Part shown: piece after piece, positions 54,408 to 63,269 of the stretch
How positions within the stretch are numbered: the stretch's first letter is position 1
Layout: each line of letters begins with the position of its first letter
Assembly (NCBI GenBank): GCA_963844115.1
Contig: CAWJNN010000075.1
Location: forward strand, 1 to 64,000
DNA: 64,000 nucleotides
Source of the DNA: CS4-C045 sp963844115
GTDB lineage: Bacteria > Planctomycetota > Planctomycetia > Pirellulales > UBA7805
Reading direction: 5' to 3'
Position numbers and translations under genes: made by a program
The notes under the pieces: model-generated
Told to the model about the DNA's origin: nothing
Seen by the model: only the letters and a program-made list of their open reading frames with translations
Database searches by the model: none

Positions 54408-55067
54408 GCAGCCAGTCTCGAACATCGGGGGCGAACTCCTGCCTCGACGCTCAACGCCGCTGATCCCCAACGAGTTTTACCATGTTTACAACCGTGGACA
54501 CGATCGCAACCGAATCTTCTTTGAACGCGAAAATTACCTGCACTTTCTTCGGCGGTTGCGCAAGTATGTTGTGCCAGAACACGCCATTGTCGTGGCATAC
54601 GTTTTGATGCCGAATCATTACCATTTCATCCTGTGCCGGTCACAGAGAATCTATCGAACGGGATGCAACGTTTGGGCATTTCTTACACAAAGTCTATTAA
54701 TCGTCGGAACAATCGTGAGGGCAACTTATTTCAAGGCCCTTACCAGGCGAAACACGTTGACAAAGAGAATTACTTACTGCACTTGTCTCGGTACATTCAT
54801 CTTAATCCGGTTCGCGCAACACTCGTGCAATCTGCTGAGGCGTGGGACTTTTCCAGCTATCCTGAGTACGTTGGCCTTCGAAACGGCACGCTCCCAACAG
54901 CCAGCATTGTGTTGAGAGAATTCACCAATCAGACTTCCGAAGTTTGCCGGCAAACTTCGGAAGTCTGGCCGGATGCCGTCATTAAAGAAGCCCAAGTACG
55001 CTACGCGGCTTTTGTAAACTCGTACCGTGATTCGGACCGAGCGAACATTGAACACCTTTTGTATTAG
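54385..55067 (+). CDS. REP-associated tyrosine transposase (RAYT), frame interrupted
   Basis: A Y1_Tnp/IS200-like HUH transposase. The N-terminal part has NEFYHVYNRGHDRNRIFF and the HUH metal motif in YVLMPNHYHFILC. A base is missing near 54635; the second frame gives LSNGMQRLGISYTKSIN with the likely catalytic Tyr, then EGNLFQGPYQAKHV and YIHLNPVRA. Corrected length is about 227 residues. RAYTs cut and join REP hairpins as single strands. The C-terminal residues QTSEVCRQTSEVW are encoded by a family C palindrome inside the gene. No ATG or GTG opens the frame; TTG in the upstream palindrome or a CTG would have to serve. It lies between miaB and glnE. Confidence 0.85.
54931..54966. repeat. REP palindrome, family C, copy 2 (inside the RAYT gene)
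   Basis: Same 16-bp arms as copies 1 and 3 but with loop CCGG in place of TTAT. It lies in the 3' part of the RAYT reading frame and is translated in frame. The whole 36 bases divide by three, so its insertion keeps the downstream frame. Confidence 0.95.
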
Positions 55068-55084
55068 GACTTCGGTCCGTTCGT

Positions 55085-55120
55085 AGACTTCCGAAGTTTG
55101 TTATCAAACTTCGGAAGTCT
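55085..55120. repeat. REP palindrome, family C, copy 3
   Basis: Identical over 36 bases to copy 1 (AGACTTCCGAAGTTTG, TTAT, inverse arm). It lies 17 bases after the RAYT stop and 12 bases before the glnE ATG. With copy 1 it frames the RAYT gene. Confidence 0.95.
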
Positions 55121-55132
55121 TTGTCGATACAT

Positions 55133-58100
55133 ATGGATACTCAGCAAATAAGCGTGTATTTGGAAGACGCTTCGCAAGCCGACGACTGGTTGCGCTCGAT
55201 TGGCCTCGAGGAAGTAGCGCGCGGTCACGCGAATCTCGTCGACATCTCATCGGCCGGCTTGACCGTGGACCTGATGGTGTCGCTGGCGGATCAGCTGTGT
55301 GAGCAGCTGCCGCTGACCAGCCATCCCGACATGGCGCTGAACAATCTTGCTCGATTCGTCAGCGCCACCCGCAACCCCCTCAGTCTCGGCGCGCTATTCG
55401 AACGGGATCCCGAGGCGTTAAGAATCCTGCTGCAGATCTTTTCCACCAGCCAGCACTTGAGTGACCTGCTGATCCGAGACCCCGAAAGCTTCGATCTGTT
55501 GCGGATCACGGAAGGTCAACCGGTCGCTCGCGACACCTTGTGCAATGAAATATGGAGCGAAGTCGAATCGCTCAAGGATTCTCGCGACTGTGCCGCCGCG
55601 CTGCGCCGTTTCAAGCAACGCGAAACGTTGCGAATTGCCTTCGGCGATCTCATCCGAGAACAGCGACTGGAAACTGTCACTCGGCAAATCTCGTTCCTCG
55701 CCGAAGCGATTCTCGATGCGGCACTGCAGTTCTGCCTGGCCAGCGCGGCCGCGAAGCGCGGTGACCCGCGCACGCCCGACGGGCAACAAGCCCATCTCGT
55801 GGCCCTCGGTATGGGCAAGCTCGGCGGGCTCGAATTGAACTACTCCAGCGATATTGACCTGATCTTTATTTATGATTCCGATGGCGAGACCGATGGCGAT
55901 CGCTCGCAATCCAACCTGGAGTACTTCAGCGGCGTTGTCCGTGAGACGGTCAAATTGCTGACCGAAACAACGCCGCTCGGTTCGGCCTATCGAGTCGACC
56001 TTCGCTTGCGTCCCAACGGTTCGCAGAGTCCGCTGGTGATCAGCATGGAACAGGCCCTGCAGTACTATGACGTCGCCGGCAGAACTTGGGAACGCCAGGC
56101 ATTCGTGAAGGCACGTCCGGTCGCCGGTGATTTGCAGTTTGGACAGCGATTCCTTAAGCGGCTGGAACCATGGATCTACCGGAATTATCTCGGGTTGGCC
56201 GATATCTCCGGCATTAAAGCGCTGAAACGGCGGATCGAACAACGGTCACGGCGTGCGGGTGAGGAACATTCCGACGTCAAGAACGGCCGTGGTGGCATTC
56301 GCGATATCGAATTCGCCATTCAGTTCCTGCAGCTGCTCAACGGTGGCGATGTGCATGACATCCGTAGTGTCAACACGCTCGAAGCAATGAACCAACTGGC
56401 CGAAGCAGGTTGCCTTACGGATCAAGAGCGGTCGGTGCTGTCGGAGAACTACCGCTTTTTACGAAAACTGGAACACCGTTTGCAAATCATGTTCGATTTA
56501 CAGACGCATCAACTACCTCGCGAGGAAAAAGAGCTCGGGCGACTGGCCGTACGGATGGGTTTCGCGCCGGATACGAAACCTTCGGCACGAGCCGCCTTTG
56601 CAAAGGATTACGAGAGGATCACCGAGCTGAATCGCAAGGTTCTCGATCACCTGCTGCATGACGCCTTCCGTGATGACTCTCCTGCCTCGGCCGAGATTGA
56701 TTTGGTTTTGGATCCCGATCCCGCCGCGGGTGATATCCAACGCGTGCTGGGTCAGTACGGTTTTCGAGATATTGATCAGGCCTATCGGAATCTGATCGAG
56801 CTTTCACAAGAATCGATCCGCTTTCTCTCGACCCGGCGCTGTCGCCACTTCCTCGCCAGCATCGCACCAGCATTACTGAAAGCGATCGCCCGGCGACCCG
56901 ATCCCGATTCGACACTGACCCAGCTTTGCAAAGTCAGCGAGTCGCTGGGCGGCAAGGGCGTCTTGTGGGAGTTATTCAGCTTCAACCCTCCTACCCTCGA
57001 ACTGTATATCGATCTGTGTGCGACCAGCCCGTACCTTTCCGGAATTCTGATCAGCAATCCAGGCATGATCGACCAACTGATGGATAGCCTGGTGCTGGAC
57101 AAATTGCCGACCCTGCAGGAGCTGGAGACTTGGCTGGGCGATCTTTGTCGAGCCGCGGAAGATACCGAACCGATTCTGCACAGTTTCCGCAACGCGCATC
57201 AACTAAGCGTCGGCGTTCGTGACGTTTTGGGAAAGGAAACGATTGATGCCACAACGGGCGCTCTATCGAATATCGCCGAGGCGTGTTTACGTCAGATAAC
57301 TCGACAAGAATATCAACAGCTCGTATCGCGTCTTGGGGAACCGATCATCGACGAAGGGTCGCGCGCCGGTCACGTTTGCGAAATGATCCTCCTGGCCATG
57401 GGCAAGTTCGGTGGGAGTGAGCTTAGTTATGGCAGCGATCTGGATATCGTCTTCCTTTACGAGGGCGAAGGTTCCACCCAACAACGGCGCGCGACGCGAC
57501 GTTCTGCGGAGTCGACCTCCAACCGTCATTTCTTCGGAGAGCTCGGACGGCGAGTTACCAACGTCGCCAGCCAGCTCGGACCCCATGGACGACTGTATGA
57601 AATTGACTCGCGCCTTCGACCCTCAGGGCGCAGCGCTCCCCTCGCAACGGCGCTCGGCGAATTCGTCAACTACTTCAAAGAGGGCCAAGGTCAGTTGTGG
57701 GAACGCTTGGCACTATGTCGAGCGCGCGTGGTCGTCGCCAATGAACCGGTCCGATCCGCCGCCGCGGAAGCGGTAACCCGAGCCGCTTTTGACCCCGGCT
57801 GGCAAGCCGGCGATGCCGAAGCGCTGGTCGCGATGCGGCGGCGGTTGGAAGAATCTGCCGGATCGAGCGACATCAAACGTGGGGCGGGCGGGATCGTTGA
57901 TATCGAGTTCATCACGCAAATGCTGCAGCTGCGCTACGGGAAAAAGTACCCGTCGGTCCGCCAACCGAACACGCTGGCCGCGCTGGCGGCTCTGCATGAG
58001 GAGCGGCTGATGACGGAGGACCATTTCCAGAAACTCGCTGAGAGTTATCGAACGTTGCGTGGAATTGAGGGGCGCTTGCGGCTGATGAGCGCATCCACGG

Positions 58101-58273
58101 GAGGCGCACTGCCCGACGCAACCGATGAAGTGGCGAAATTGGCGCAGGCACTGCGATATCCCGATGGTGAATCGCTGTTGGCTGAATGCGAACAGCTGGC
58201 TCGCCAGAATCGCCAACTGTTCGACGACTTCTTCGCGGAAGCCGCGAGTGTAGAACGGAACTTGTTCCGTTAG
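55133..58273 (+). CDS. glnE: Glutamine synthetase adenylyltransferase/deadenylase
   Basis: The enzyme adds or removes AMP on glutamine synthetase under PII control. Two nucleotidyltransferase domains are present: LGMGKLGGLELNYSSDIDL (N-half) and LAMGKFGGSELSYGSDLDI (C-half). Each is followed by the GlnE helical region (KNGRGGIRDIEFAIQFLQL; KRGAGGIVDIEFITQMLQL). The protein has 1046 residues, near the family norm (about 950-1000). The ATG at 55133 follows the family C palindrome. The last residues, VERNLFR, and the TAG stop are encoded by a family B palindrome, so the native C-terminus may have been replaced. Confidence 0.95.
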   Translation: MDTQQISVYLEDASQADDWLRSIGLEEVARGHANLVDISSAGLTVDLMVSLADQLCEQLPLTSHPDMALNNLARFVSATRNPLSLGALFERDPEALRILLQIFSTSQHLSDLLIRDPESFDLLRITEGQPVARDTLCNEIWSEVESLKDSRDCAAALRRFKQRETLRIAFGDLIREQRLETVTRQISFLAEAILDAALQFCLASAAAKRGDPRTPDGQQAHLVALGMGKLGGLELNYSSDIDLIFIYDSDGETDGDRSQSNLEYFSGVVRETVKLLTETTPLGSAYRVDLRLRPNGSQSPLVISMEQALQYYDVAGRTWERQAFVKARPVAGDLQFGQRFLKRLEPWIYRNYLGLADISGIKALKRRIEQRSRRAGEEHSDVKNGRGGIRDIEFAIQFLQLLNGGDVHDIRSVNTLEAMNQLAEAGCLTDQERSVLSENYRFLRKLEHRLQIMFDLQTHQLPREEKELGRLAVRMGFAPDTKPSARAAFAKDYERITELNRKVLDHLLHDAFRDDSPASAEIDLVLDPDPAAGDIQRVLGQYGFRDIDQAYRNLIELSQESIRFLSTRRCRHFLASIAPALLKAIARRPDPDSTLTQLCKVSESLGGKGVLWELFSFNPPTLELYIDLCATSPYLSGILISNPGMIDQLMDSLVLDKLPTLQELETWLGDLCRAAEDTEPILHSFRNAHQLSVGVRDVLGKETIDATTGALSNIAEACLRQITRQEYQQLVSRLGEPIIDEGSRAGHVCEMILLAMGKFGGSELSYGSDLDIVFLYEGEGSTQQRRATRRSAESTSNRHFFGELGRRVTNVASQLGPHGRLYEIDSRLRPSGRSAPLATALGEFVNYFKEGQGQLWERLALCRARVVVANEPVRSAAAEAVTRAAFDPGWQAGDAEALVAMRRRLEESAGSSDIKRGAGGIVDIEFITQMLQLRYGKKYPSVRQPNTLAALAALHEERLMTEDHFQKLAESYRTLRGIEGRLRLMSASTGGALPDATDEVAKLAQALRYPDGESLLAECEQLARQNRQLFDDFFAEAASVERNLFR

Positions 58274-58308
58274 CCCCGGTTATGCACGAAACGGAACAAG
58301 TTCCATAC
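58251..58308. repeat. REP-like doublet, family B, at the end of glnE
   Basis: TAGAACGGAACTTGTTCCGT (58251-58270) faces CGAAACGGAACAAGTTCC (58287-58304), as at 12834. The left unit encodes the last residues and the stop of glnE. The right arm has drifted (CCATAC in place of CCGTTC). It lies between the converging glnE and C39-like genes. Confidence 0.85.
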
Positions 58309-58315
58309 TACGGGC

Positions 58316-59032
58316 CTAGCGGAGCAATTGCCGTCGCGTGGGAAATGTGCGAATGATCTGGCGGTTCAGTTCGCCCAACGACTTCTCCTCGTCGCGCACC
58401 GTCAGGGGCGAAGTTTCACGAACTTTCTTTCCCGGCTTGTGAATCGCCAGAATTGCATTTTCTTGCCACTGATCGAGGAAATCCTTGACCCCGATGCGAA
58501 GATTGCCGCGAATCGGATCGGCGAGGTACACCCACTCAAAATCGGTGCCACGATAGACAACAAAATGGTCGTATTCGTTGACCGTGATACCAACGATCAA
58601 CGGCACCTTGGCTTCCGCCAACTTCTGAAACTTGACTTTGCCCACCACGGCTTGATAACCGGTTTTGACCGCCGCCTTTCGCAGGTCGCTCATCGCGAGA
58701 CCGTTCTTGACACGATCTTTGACTTCCTCCAAGGTCAGCAAGCCATCTAGGGCGTCGAGAAAATACTCTTCGTCGACGTTGTCGCCCCAATAGTAACGAG
58801 CAAGCGTCGCCAGCGCCGCCGCGCCACACGAATAGTCCCTCCGTTGCATCACGACATTGCGCTCTTTCAGCTTCGCCCAGTTCTGCACGTATTTGCTAGT
58901 CCGCCGTTCCGGGTCACGGATCGGGGCAGGCAGTTCCCGCTGTTCCGCCATGGAGATTTGAGGCGCGAACGCAACCAGCAGGATGATTGTAAGCGTAAGA
59001 TAGCCGTCGCTCAGAATGGGCTGCCGCACCAT
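58316..59032 (-). CDS. Exported C39-like peptidase
   Basis: A 238-residue protein with an N-terminal signal (YLTLTIILLVAFAPQISMA). The papain-like C39 core has the nucleophile in RRDYSCGAAALATLARYYWG, the His in NEYDHFVVYRG and the Asp in YLADPIRGN. C39 peptidases cut double-glycine leaders, usually within ABC transporters; this one has no transporter domain, so it is a stand-alone exported enzyme of unknown substrate. It is followed on the chromosome by exported surface proteins. Confidence 0.85.
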   Translation of the reverse strand: MVRQPILSDGYLTLTIILLVAFAPQISMAEQRELPAPIRDPERRTSKYVQNWAKLKERNVVMQRRDYSCGAAALATLARYYWGDNVDEEYFLDALDGLLTLEEVKDRVKNGLAMSDLRKAAVKTGYQAVVGKVKFQKLAEAKVPLIVGITVNEYDHFVVYRGTDFEWVYLADPIRGNLRIGVKDFLDQWQENAILAIHKPGKKVRETSPLTVRDEEKSLGELNRQIIRTFPTRRQLLR

Positions 59033-59066
59033 TGTCTCCTAATGATTGTCTGCCAATGACGCTCGC

Positions 59067-60959
59067 CTAAAACGTCTTGATCAAACCAAACGTCCCCGCC
59101 GGCGCATCATTGGTCATGCCGATTTCGACAAAGGGTTCCAGTAGCGTTTCGTTATGAACAACCGTGGCCGAAACTCGCAATGACAGCGGTTCCTGGATCG
59201 TCCCCTCGATGCGCCGACCGTTCGCGTGGATTTCCGTGAAATAAGCACCGAGAAACGCGGTGCTCAACGTGACACGCTCGTTCACCGCGAAACCAACTCC
59301 GAAGTTGTATCGCCACTCCTGGCCGGGCGCGAATCGAACACCGTGAAATTCGCGCTCGATGCTCTGACTCGTCCCAAACCCATAGAAGAAGACCAGGGGA
59401 TCAATACTATTGATGAATAAAATATCGCCCGAAAGCGTCCAGAAACCGTTTCCGAGGCTGGGCTGATTTCCGAGCGACTGAGTGGCGACAAAACTATCGC
59501 TACCTGTTGGTGCCGAGAACGAAAACGTGGCGACAATGTCCGGGCATTCGCCCTGCCCCTGCTGGAACAAGTACGTCAGGCCGCCTCGGACATCGCCGAT
59601 TCCACCAACGTTCTCAAAACGATCGAAGCCGGGGAAACTGACTTCGCCGTTCGCCCAACCAAAAGGTACGCTGACGAACCCCTGCAGCTTTTCTGTCAGG
59701 CCATAGCGGATTTCCAGAGGTACAACTACTCGCCGTAGCCGAGTGCTCGTATCCGCGACAGCGTCGGGTGGTAGAAACAAGGGGAAATCGTCTTCGCTAA
59801 TCGAATAGAAAGCCCCAATGTCAAACTGCGCTTCGCCCGGTTTTAGCAGTACTGTTTGGACGCGCAGAAATTGCAGGGAATTATCCTCTGGTTCCTCGCC
59901 CAATTTTTGGTCGCCTCCCAGACCCTTCTTCTCACCGTCCTTGTCGCTCGCCCCAGGCGGCACTTGTTCGGCCGTTGAAACGCCTTCGGGCGTCGGCAAT
60001 CGCTCGGGATCCTCCTGATAGGCGGCCAACGCGACGCCGCTGGCATTGCTGGCCACATGGACACCATCTTCGGCATAGAACGGCGCCGCCAGCTGTTCTG
60101 GCCAGGTATGAACTGAAGTCTGGATGCCGCGAATGTATCGCACAACGCGATCATTCGAGCCGTTGAGAAGATCACCGTCACTTTTCAAATAGAACGGTTG
60201 AAGAATCCCAGGAATGTTGCGTCGCCGATGTCGCGCCTGAGCAAATTCCTTTCCGCGGCGAAGACCAGGCGCTACTGCCGATTTTTCGTCAGCGCCCGGT
60301 CCGCTATTGGTCATCGTAAACGGTCGCATTAGTGCCGACGCGGAATTGGAAAGGTGTTCGTCTGATAGCTTGTGTGGAAGGCTCTCTGGTATAAATCGAA
60401 CCTCCCTGTTGCTACCGTCCTTCGTCAACGTAAACGGTCGCAGCAGATCTTTCTCGCTCGGTAGATTCGGTATTTTCGGGATCAGCGAACAGGTGCAGCC
60501 GCCCGGTTCGCAGTTACAGCCATCGGGTGCGTTCGTCTCCACTGCTTGATGCGGTGCTGCTTGATGGGGTGCTGCTTGGTGCGGCGTCTCGTTGGCTAGA
60601 TGACCCGGTTCGGCCAAATCCGTCGCTGAAGACCACCCATTTGGGGCGGATTCGGCGTTCGGCGCCGCTACTCTCAATGGGGATTCGCCTGCGATTGGCG
60701 GAGGTCCGAAGGGAGCGGCAAAATCGCCCGGTGGCGGAAGCGGGATTTCGTCGGATGCCCGCACGACTTGCTGGCCCGGTTCGTTATCGATAACCGGCAA
60801 ACGGGTGACCCGCGGCGGACCGAAGAGGCGCACTTGATTGCGCTCGCTCGCCAGCACTGCTGTGACCGCCAAGGCGATGACAACAAAACCAGCGAGCGTT
60901 CGTCCGGCGTGCCTGGTTAGCGCGCCCGGCCAAATACCCCCCTGACGGTACATAGTCAT
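59067..60959 (-). CDS. Exported protein with PF-motif repeats and C-terminal beta-barrel-like domain
   Basis: A ~630-residue protein with an N-terminal membrane/signal segment (TLAGFVVIALAVTAVLA). The first half is Pro-rich and disordered. It has AAPHQ copies from a 15-bp DNA repeat (about 60544-60588), a Cys cluster (CNCEPGGCTC) and a recurring motif: LLRPFTLTKDG, LMRPFTMTNSG, ILQPFYLKSDG and LAAPFYAEDG. The C-terminal ~290 residues alternate beta-strands (GLTEKLQGFVSVPFGWANG; LSLRVSATVVHNETLLEP) like outer-membrane porin-like transporters (Phenol_MetA_deg type). The role is unknown; an outer-membrane place is inferred. Confidence 0.72.
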   Translation of the reverse strand: MTMYRQGGIWPGALTRHAGRTLAGFVVIALAVTAVLASERNQVRLFGPPRVTRLPVIDNEPGQQVVRASDEIPLPPPGDFAAPFGPPPIAGESPLRVAAPNAESAPNGWSSATDLAEPGHLANETPHQAAPHQAAPHQAVETNAPDGCNCEPGGCTCSLIPKIPNLPSEKDLLRPFTLTKDGSNREVRFIPESLPHKLSDEHLSNSASALMRPFTMTNSGPGADEKSAVAPGLRRGKEFAQARHRRRNIPGILQPFYLKSDGDLLNGSNDRVVRYIRGIQTSVHTWPEQLAAPFYAEDGVHVASNASGVALAAYQEDPERLPTPEGVSTAEQVPPGASDKDGEKKGLGGDQKLGEEPEDNSLQFLRVQTVLLKPGEAQFDIGAFYSISEDDFPLFLPPDAVADTSTRLRRVVVPLEIRYGLTEKLQGFVSVPFGWANGEVSFPGFDRFENVGGIGDVRGGLTYLFQQGQGECPDIVATFSFSAPTGSDSFVATQSLGNQPSLGNGFWTLSGDILFINSIDPLVFFYGFGTSQSIEREFHGVRFAPGQEWRYNFGVGFAVNERVTLSTAFLGAYFTEIHANGRRIEGTIQEPLSLRVSATVVHNETLLEPFVEIGMTNDAPAGTFGLIKTF

Positions 60960-61536
60960 TTCTCTGGATTGGTCTCGTTGGGGACAAAAAAGACAAAGAA
61001 GCCCTCTGATTATCCCCAACGCAACTTGCTTTGAACGAACGGTGCGTTAACTGTTGTAATTTCGCCGTTCTGCTAGTCCGTACCTGTTAGCTGTTCTGCT
61101 CCGATCAGCTACAGATTTCGGCTTGCGTAAACCGTAGCGGTTGTAACGGTAAATCGGTCGGACCCGTGCCTCATCTTGATAATTGACTGGGCAATTCGTT
61201 CGCAATGGTTCGCAAAGGGCTGAATCGGCAATTAGGCCTTAACGATTAGCCGAACATTTGCGTCAAACTACGTAGTCTGGCTATCCTGAAGAATCCTGGC
61301 GGTGTTTTCTGATTAAGTGAACTATCTGCCCACCCAAGAATTCTCTGGCCCGCCGCGTGGCAGTCGTCGATCGTTAAACCGTGACGGATATGCCGATCGC
61401 CCCGATCATGCGGGTCTTTCCGGTACGGTCACGTTTTCCGAAAGCCCCAGTCATAGTGATCCCGAATCGTCGAGGCAGCACAGCATCGAGCCTGGCTGCG
61501 GAACATAACTAGTATCACCCAGAGAACGAGAATCCG
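60960..61536. other. Long intergenic region between divergent surface-protein genes
   Basis: About 577 bases separate two divergently transcribed exported-protein genes. I see no convincing ORF, RNA gene or long repeat. Several T-rich and AT-rich stretches (for example near 61300, GTTTTCTGATTAAGTG) could host promoters for both sides. GAACGAGAATCCG precedes the ATG of the right-hand gene. A long 5' leader or small RNA cannot be excluded. Confidence 0.4.
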
Positions 61537-63153
61537 ATGAAATCGGTAAAAGATGCACGGTTGAATGCTAGCGTCCTAGGCACCCTGTTGTTTTGCGCTA
61601 TGATCATCCTGCCGGTCAGGAGTCATGCCGAGGACACGATCCCGGAGAACCCGCTACGGCCAGCGAAGGCGGCCGCGATCACAAATCTGCCCGCTCAACC
61701 AGTGACTACTACAACGGACAACTCGGCCGAGATCGCCAGGGCGCTTTTCAATATGCAACCTGCGCCAACGACGGCGATCACCAGTGCCGGCCCCGGCTCG
61801 GCTCCCCAGGCTCAATACCAATACGTTTTGCCGCAGAACTTCTTACCGCACAACGCGCAATTGCTGCAAAGCCTTGCAGCTCAAGCACAGCAGATCCGAC
61901 CGATTCCTGCGGTAACGGTAATGGGCATTCCGCCGCAGCAATTCCAACAAGCGTTTGTCGGACCCAGCCCCGTCGCGACCCTTACACAGAATCTCGAACA
62001 AGTTCCCGTGCCACCCGTTCCTGATACACGCGAGGTTTCTCCCATGCGCGAGGCTCCTCCGGTCCAACCGCTTTACTCAACTCCTCCACCGGCGGCCGAT
62101 AGGTGTGGCTGCGATGGGCCTTGTGACGGTGGCTGCGACAGCGATTGTGGGTGTGAGGGTGGGTGTGATGGAAGTTGCGACAGCAATTGCGGCTGCGACG
62201 GTGGGTGTGCCTTGTGCACCGAAGCCTGTAAGACGAGTCCGATCTGGGAGGTCGGCACGGAAGTCCTATTCTTATCACCGGACATGAACTCGGCCAACAC
62301 CCGCTACGATGTCATCGACTACTTCACTCCCGCTACGCATAACTTTGTCGTGGATGACCTTGATGAGATGTTTGCAGCTCCACGAATATGGTTGGGGATT
62401 CAGGGCGAGAATTGGGGAGTCGTTGGTCGATTCTTTCGGATAACTGCCGGACATGAAGGGCACGATCCGTTCCTCCTGGCAGGGCACGGTGGGCCTGGGC
62501 TACCAGGCAGCGATGCCGGGTACTTTTCGAGCAATCTGGTCGACGCCTATTCGATCGACTTGGAAGTACGTCGAACCTTCTGTTTTCACTCTACCAAGAT
62601 GTACGTTGGTTTCGGTCCACGGCACGCCCGCATGGAACATGATCAGTCGGTCGCCGGGTTCGCATGGGTCGAGGACGATATCCTGACCGGCACCGCGCGA
62701 TCGAATCGTGCTGCGTACGGAACGGGGATCTCGTTATCCACGGGCGGGCGGAAACCGCTGTTCGACAACTCTTGCGCACACTTTTTCTTTAATCTGCGTG
62801 CCGCCATCTTGTGGGGAAACACCGACGTCGACGTCGAAACGAGTGCCAGCCTAATCGATCCGACGGCCACGGCAGCATCGTACAACGCCGCGGCAGCCTC
62901 GCTGGTTGACGACATGTTTATTGGCGAAGTCCAGCTGGGCATCCAATGGGACTACGAATTGAAATGGATGTGCGCCAATGCATTCTTCCGCATTGCCGGC
63001 GAGTACCAATACTGGGATGCCAGCCAGGGTTATGCGGTTTCAGCGTCGTTTGCCGACGAAGGGGGGGTTGTTGATTCCCTGGCGTTTGCCGACGCGGACG
63101 GATTGCGAATGAACTTGACTGGATTCTCGATCGCCACAGGTTTCACTTGGTAG
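61537..63153 (+). CDS. Outer-membrane beta-barrel-like protein with Cys/Gly/Asp-rich linker
   Basis: A 538-residue protein with a signal peptide (VLGTLLFCAMIILPVRSHA), a Pro/Gln/Ala-rich region (~40-185), and then a Cys-rich linker (~188-230) with many repeats of CGCDG, CDGGCDSDCG and CDGSCDSNCG. The C-terminal ~300 residues are strand-rich (WEVGTEVLFLSPDMNSANT; IWLGIQGENWGVVGRFF; MNLTGFSIATGFTW) and end in an aromatic residue, like the BBP7/Lpg1974-type planctomycete outer-membrane proteins. The Cys array could bind metal or cross-link proteins in the wall (inference). No known enzyme motif is seen. Confidence 0.75.
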   Translation: MKSVKDARLNASVLGTLLFCAMIILPVRSHAEDTIPENPLRPAKAAAITNLPAQPVTTTTDNSAEIARALFNMQPAPTTAITSAGPGSAPQAQYQYVLPQNFLPHNAQLLQSLAAQAQQIRPIPAVTVMGIPPQQFQQAFVGPSPVATLTQNLEQVPVPPVPDTREVSPMREAPPVQPLYSTPPPAADRCGCDGPCDGGCDSDCGCEGGCDGSCDSNCGCDGGCALCTEACKTSPIWEVGTEVLFLSPDMNSANTRYDVIDYFTPATHNFVVDDLDEMFAAPRIWLGIQGENWGVVGRFFRITAGHEGHDPFLLAGHGGPGLPGSDAGYFSSNLVDAYSIDLEVRRTFCFHSTKMYVGFGPRHARMEHDQSVAGFAWVEDDILTGTARSNRAAYGTGISLSTGGRKPLFDNSCAHFFFNLRAAILWGNTDVDVETSASLIDPTATAASYNAAAASLVDDMFIGEVQLGIQWDYELKWMCANAFFRIAGEYQYWDASQGYAVSASFADEGGVVDSLAFADADGLRMNLTGFSIATGFTW

Positions 63154-63183
63154 CAAAGGCCCCGTAGAAGCGCAAGCGCAGCA

Positions 63184-63217
63184 AAACGCCCTGTCACCAA
63201 TTGGCGACAGGGCGTTT
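63184..63217. terminator. Bidirectional hairpin terminator
   Basis: AAACGCCCTGTC (63184-63195) pairs perfectly with GACAGGGCGTTT (63206-63217) over 12 bases with a 10-base loop. A-rich and T-rich flanks lie on both sides (CAAAA before; TTTGCCGTTTTT after). It sits between two converging genes and would serve both. Confidence 0.85.
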
Positions 63218-63269
63218 GCCGTTTTTGCACTTGATTTGGCGTCATTGGGACGCCGCTGAACATTTACGC

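Noticed and set aside
61317..61508. Small ORF in the long intergenic region
   Set aside because: It has a low-complexity, Ser/Pro/Arg-rich translation with no start signal and lies in the leader of the next gene.
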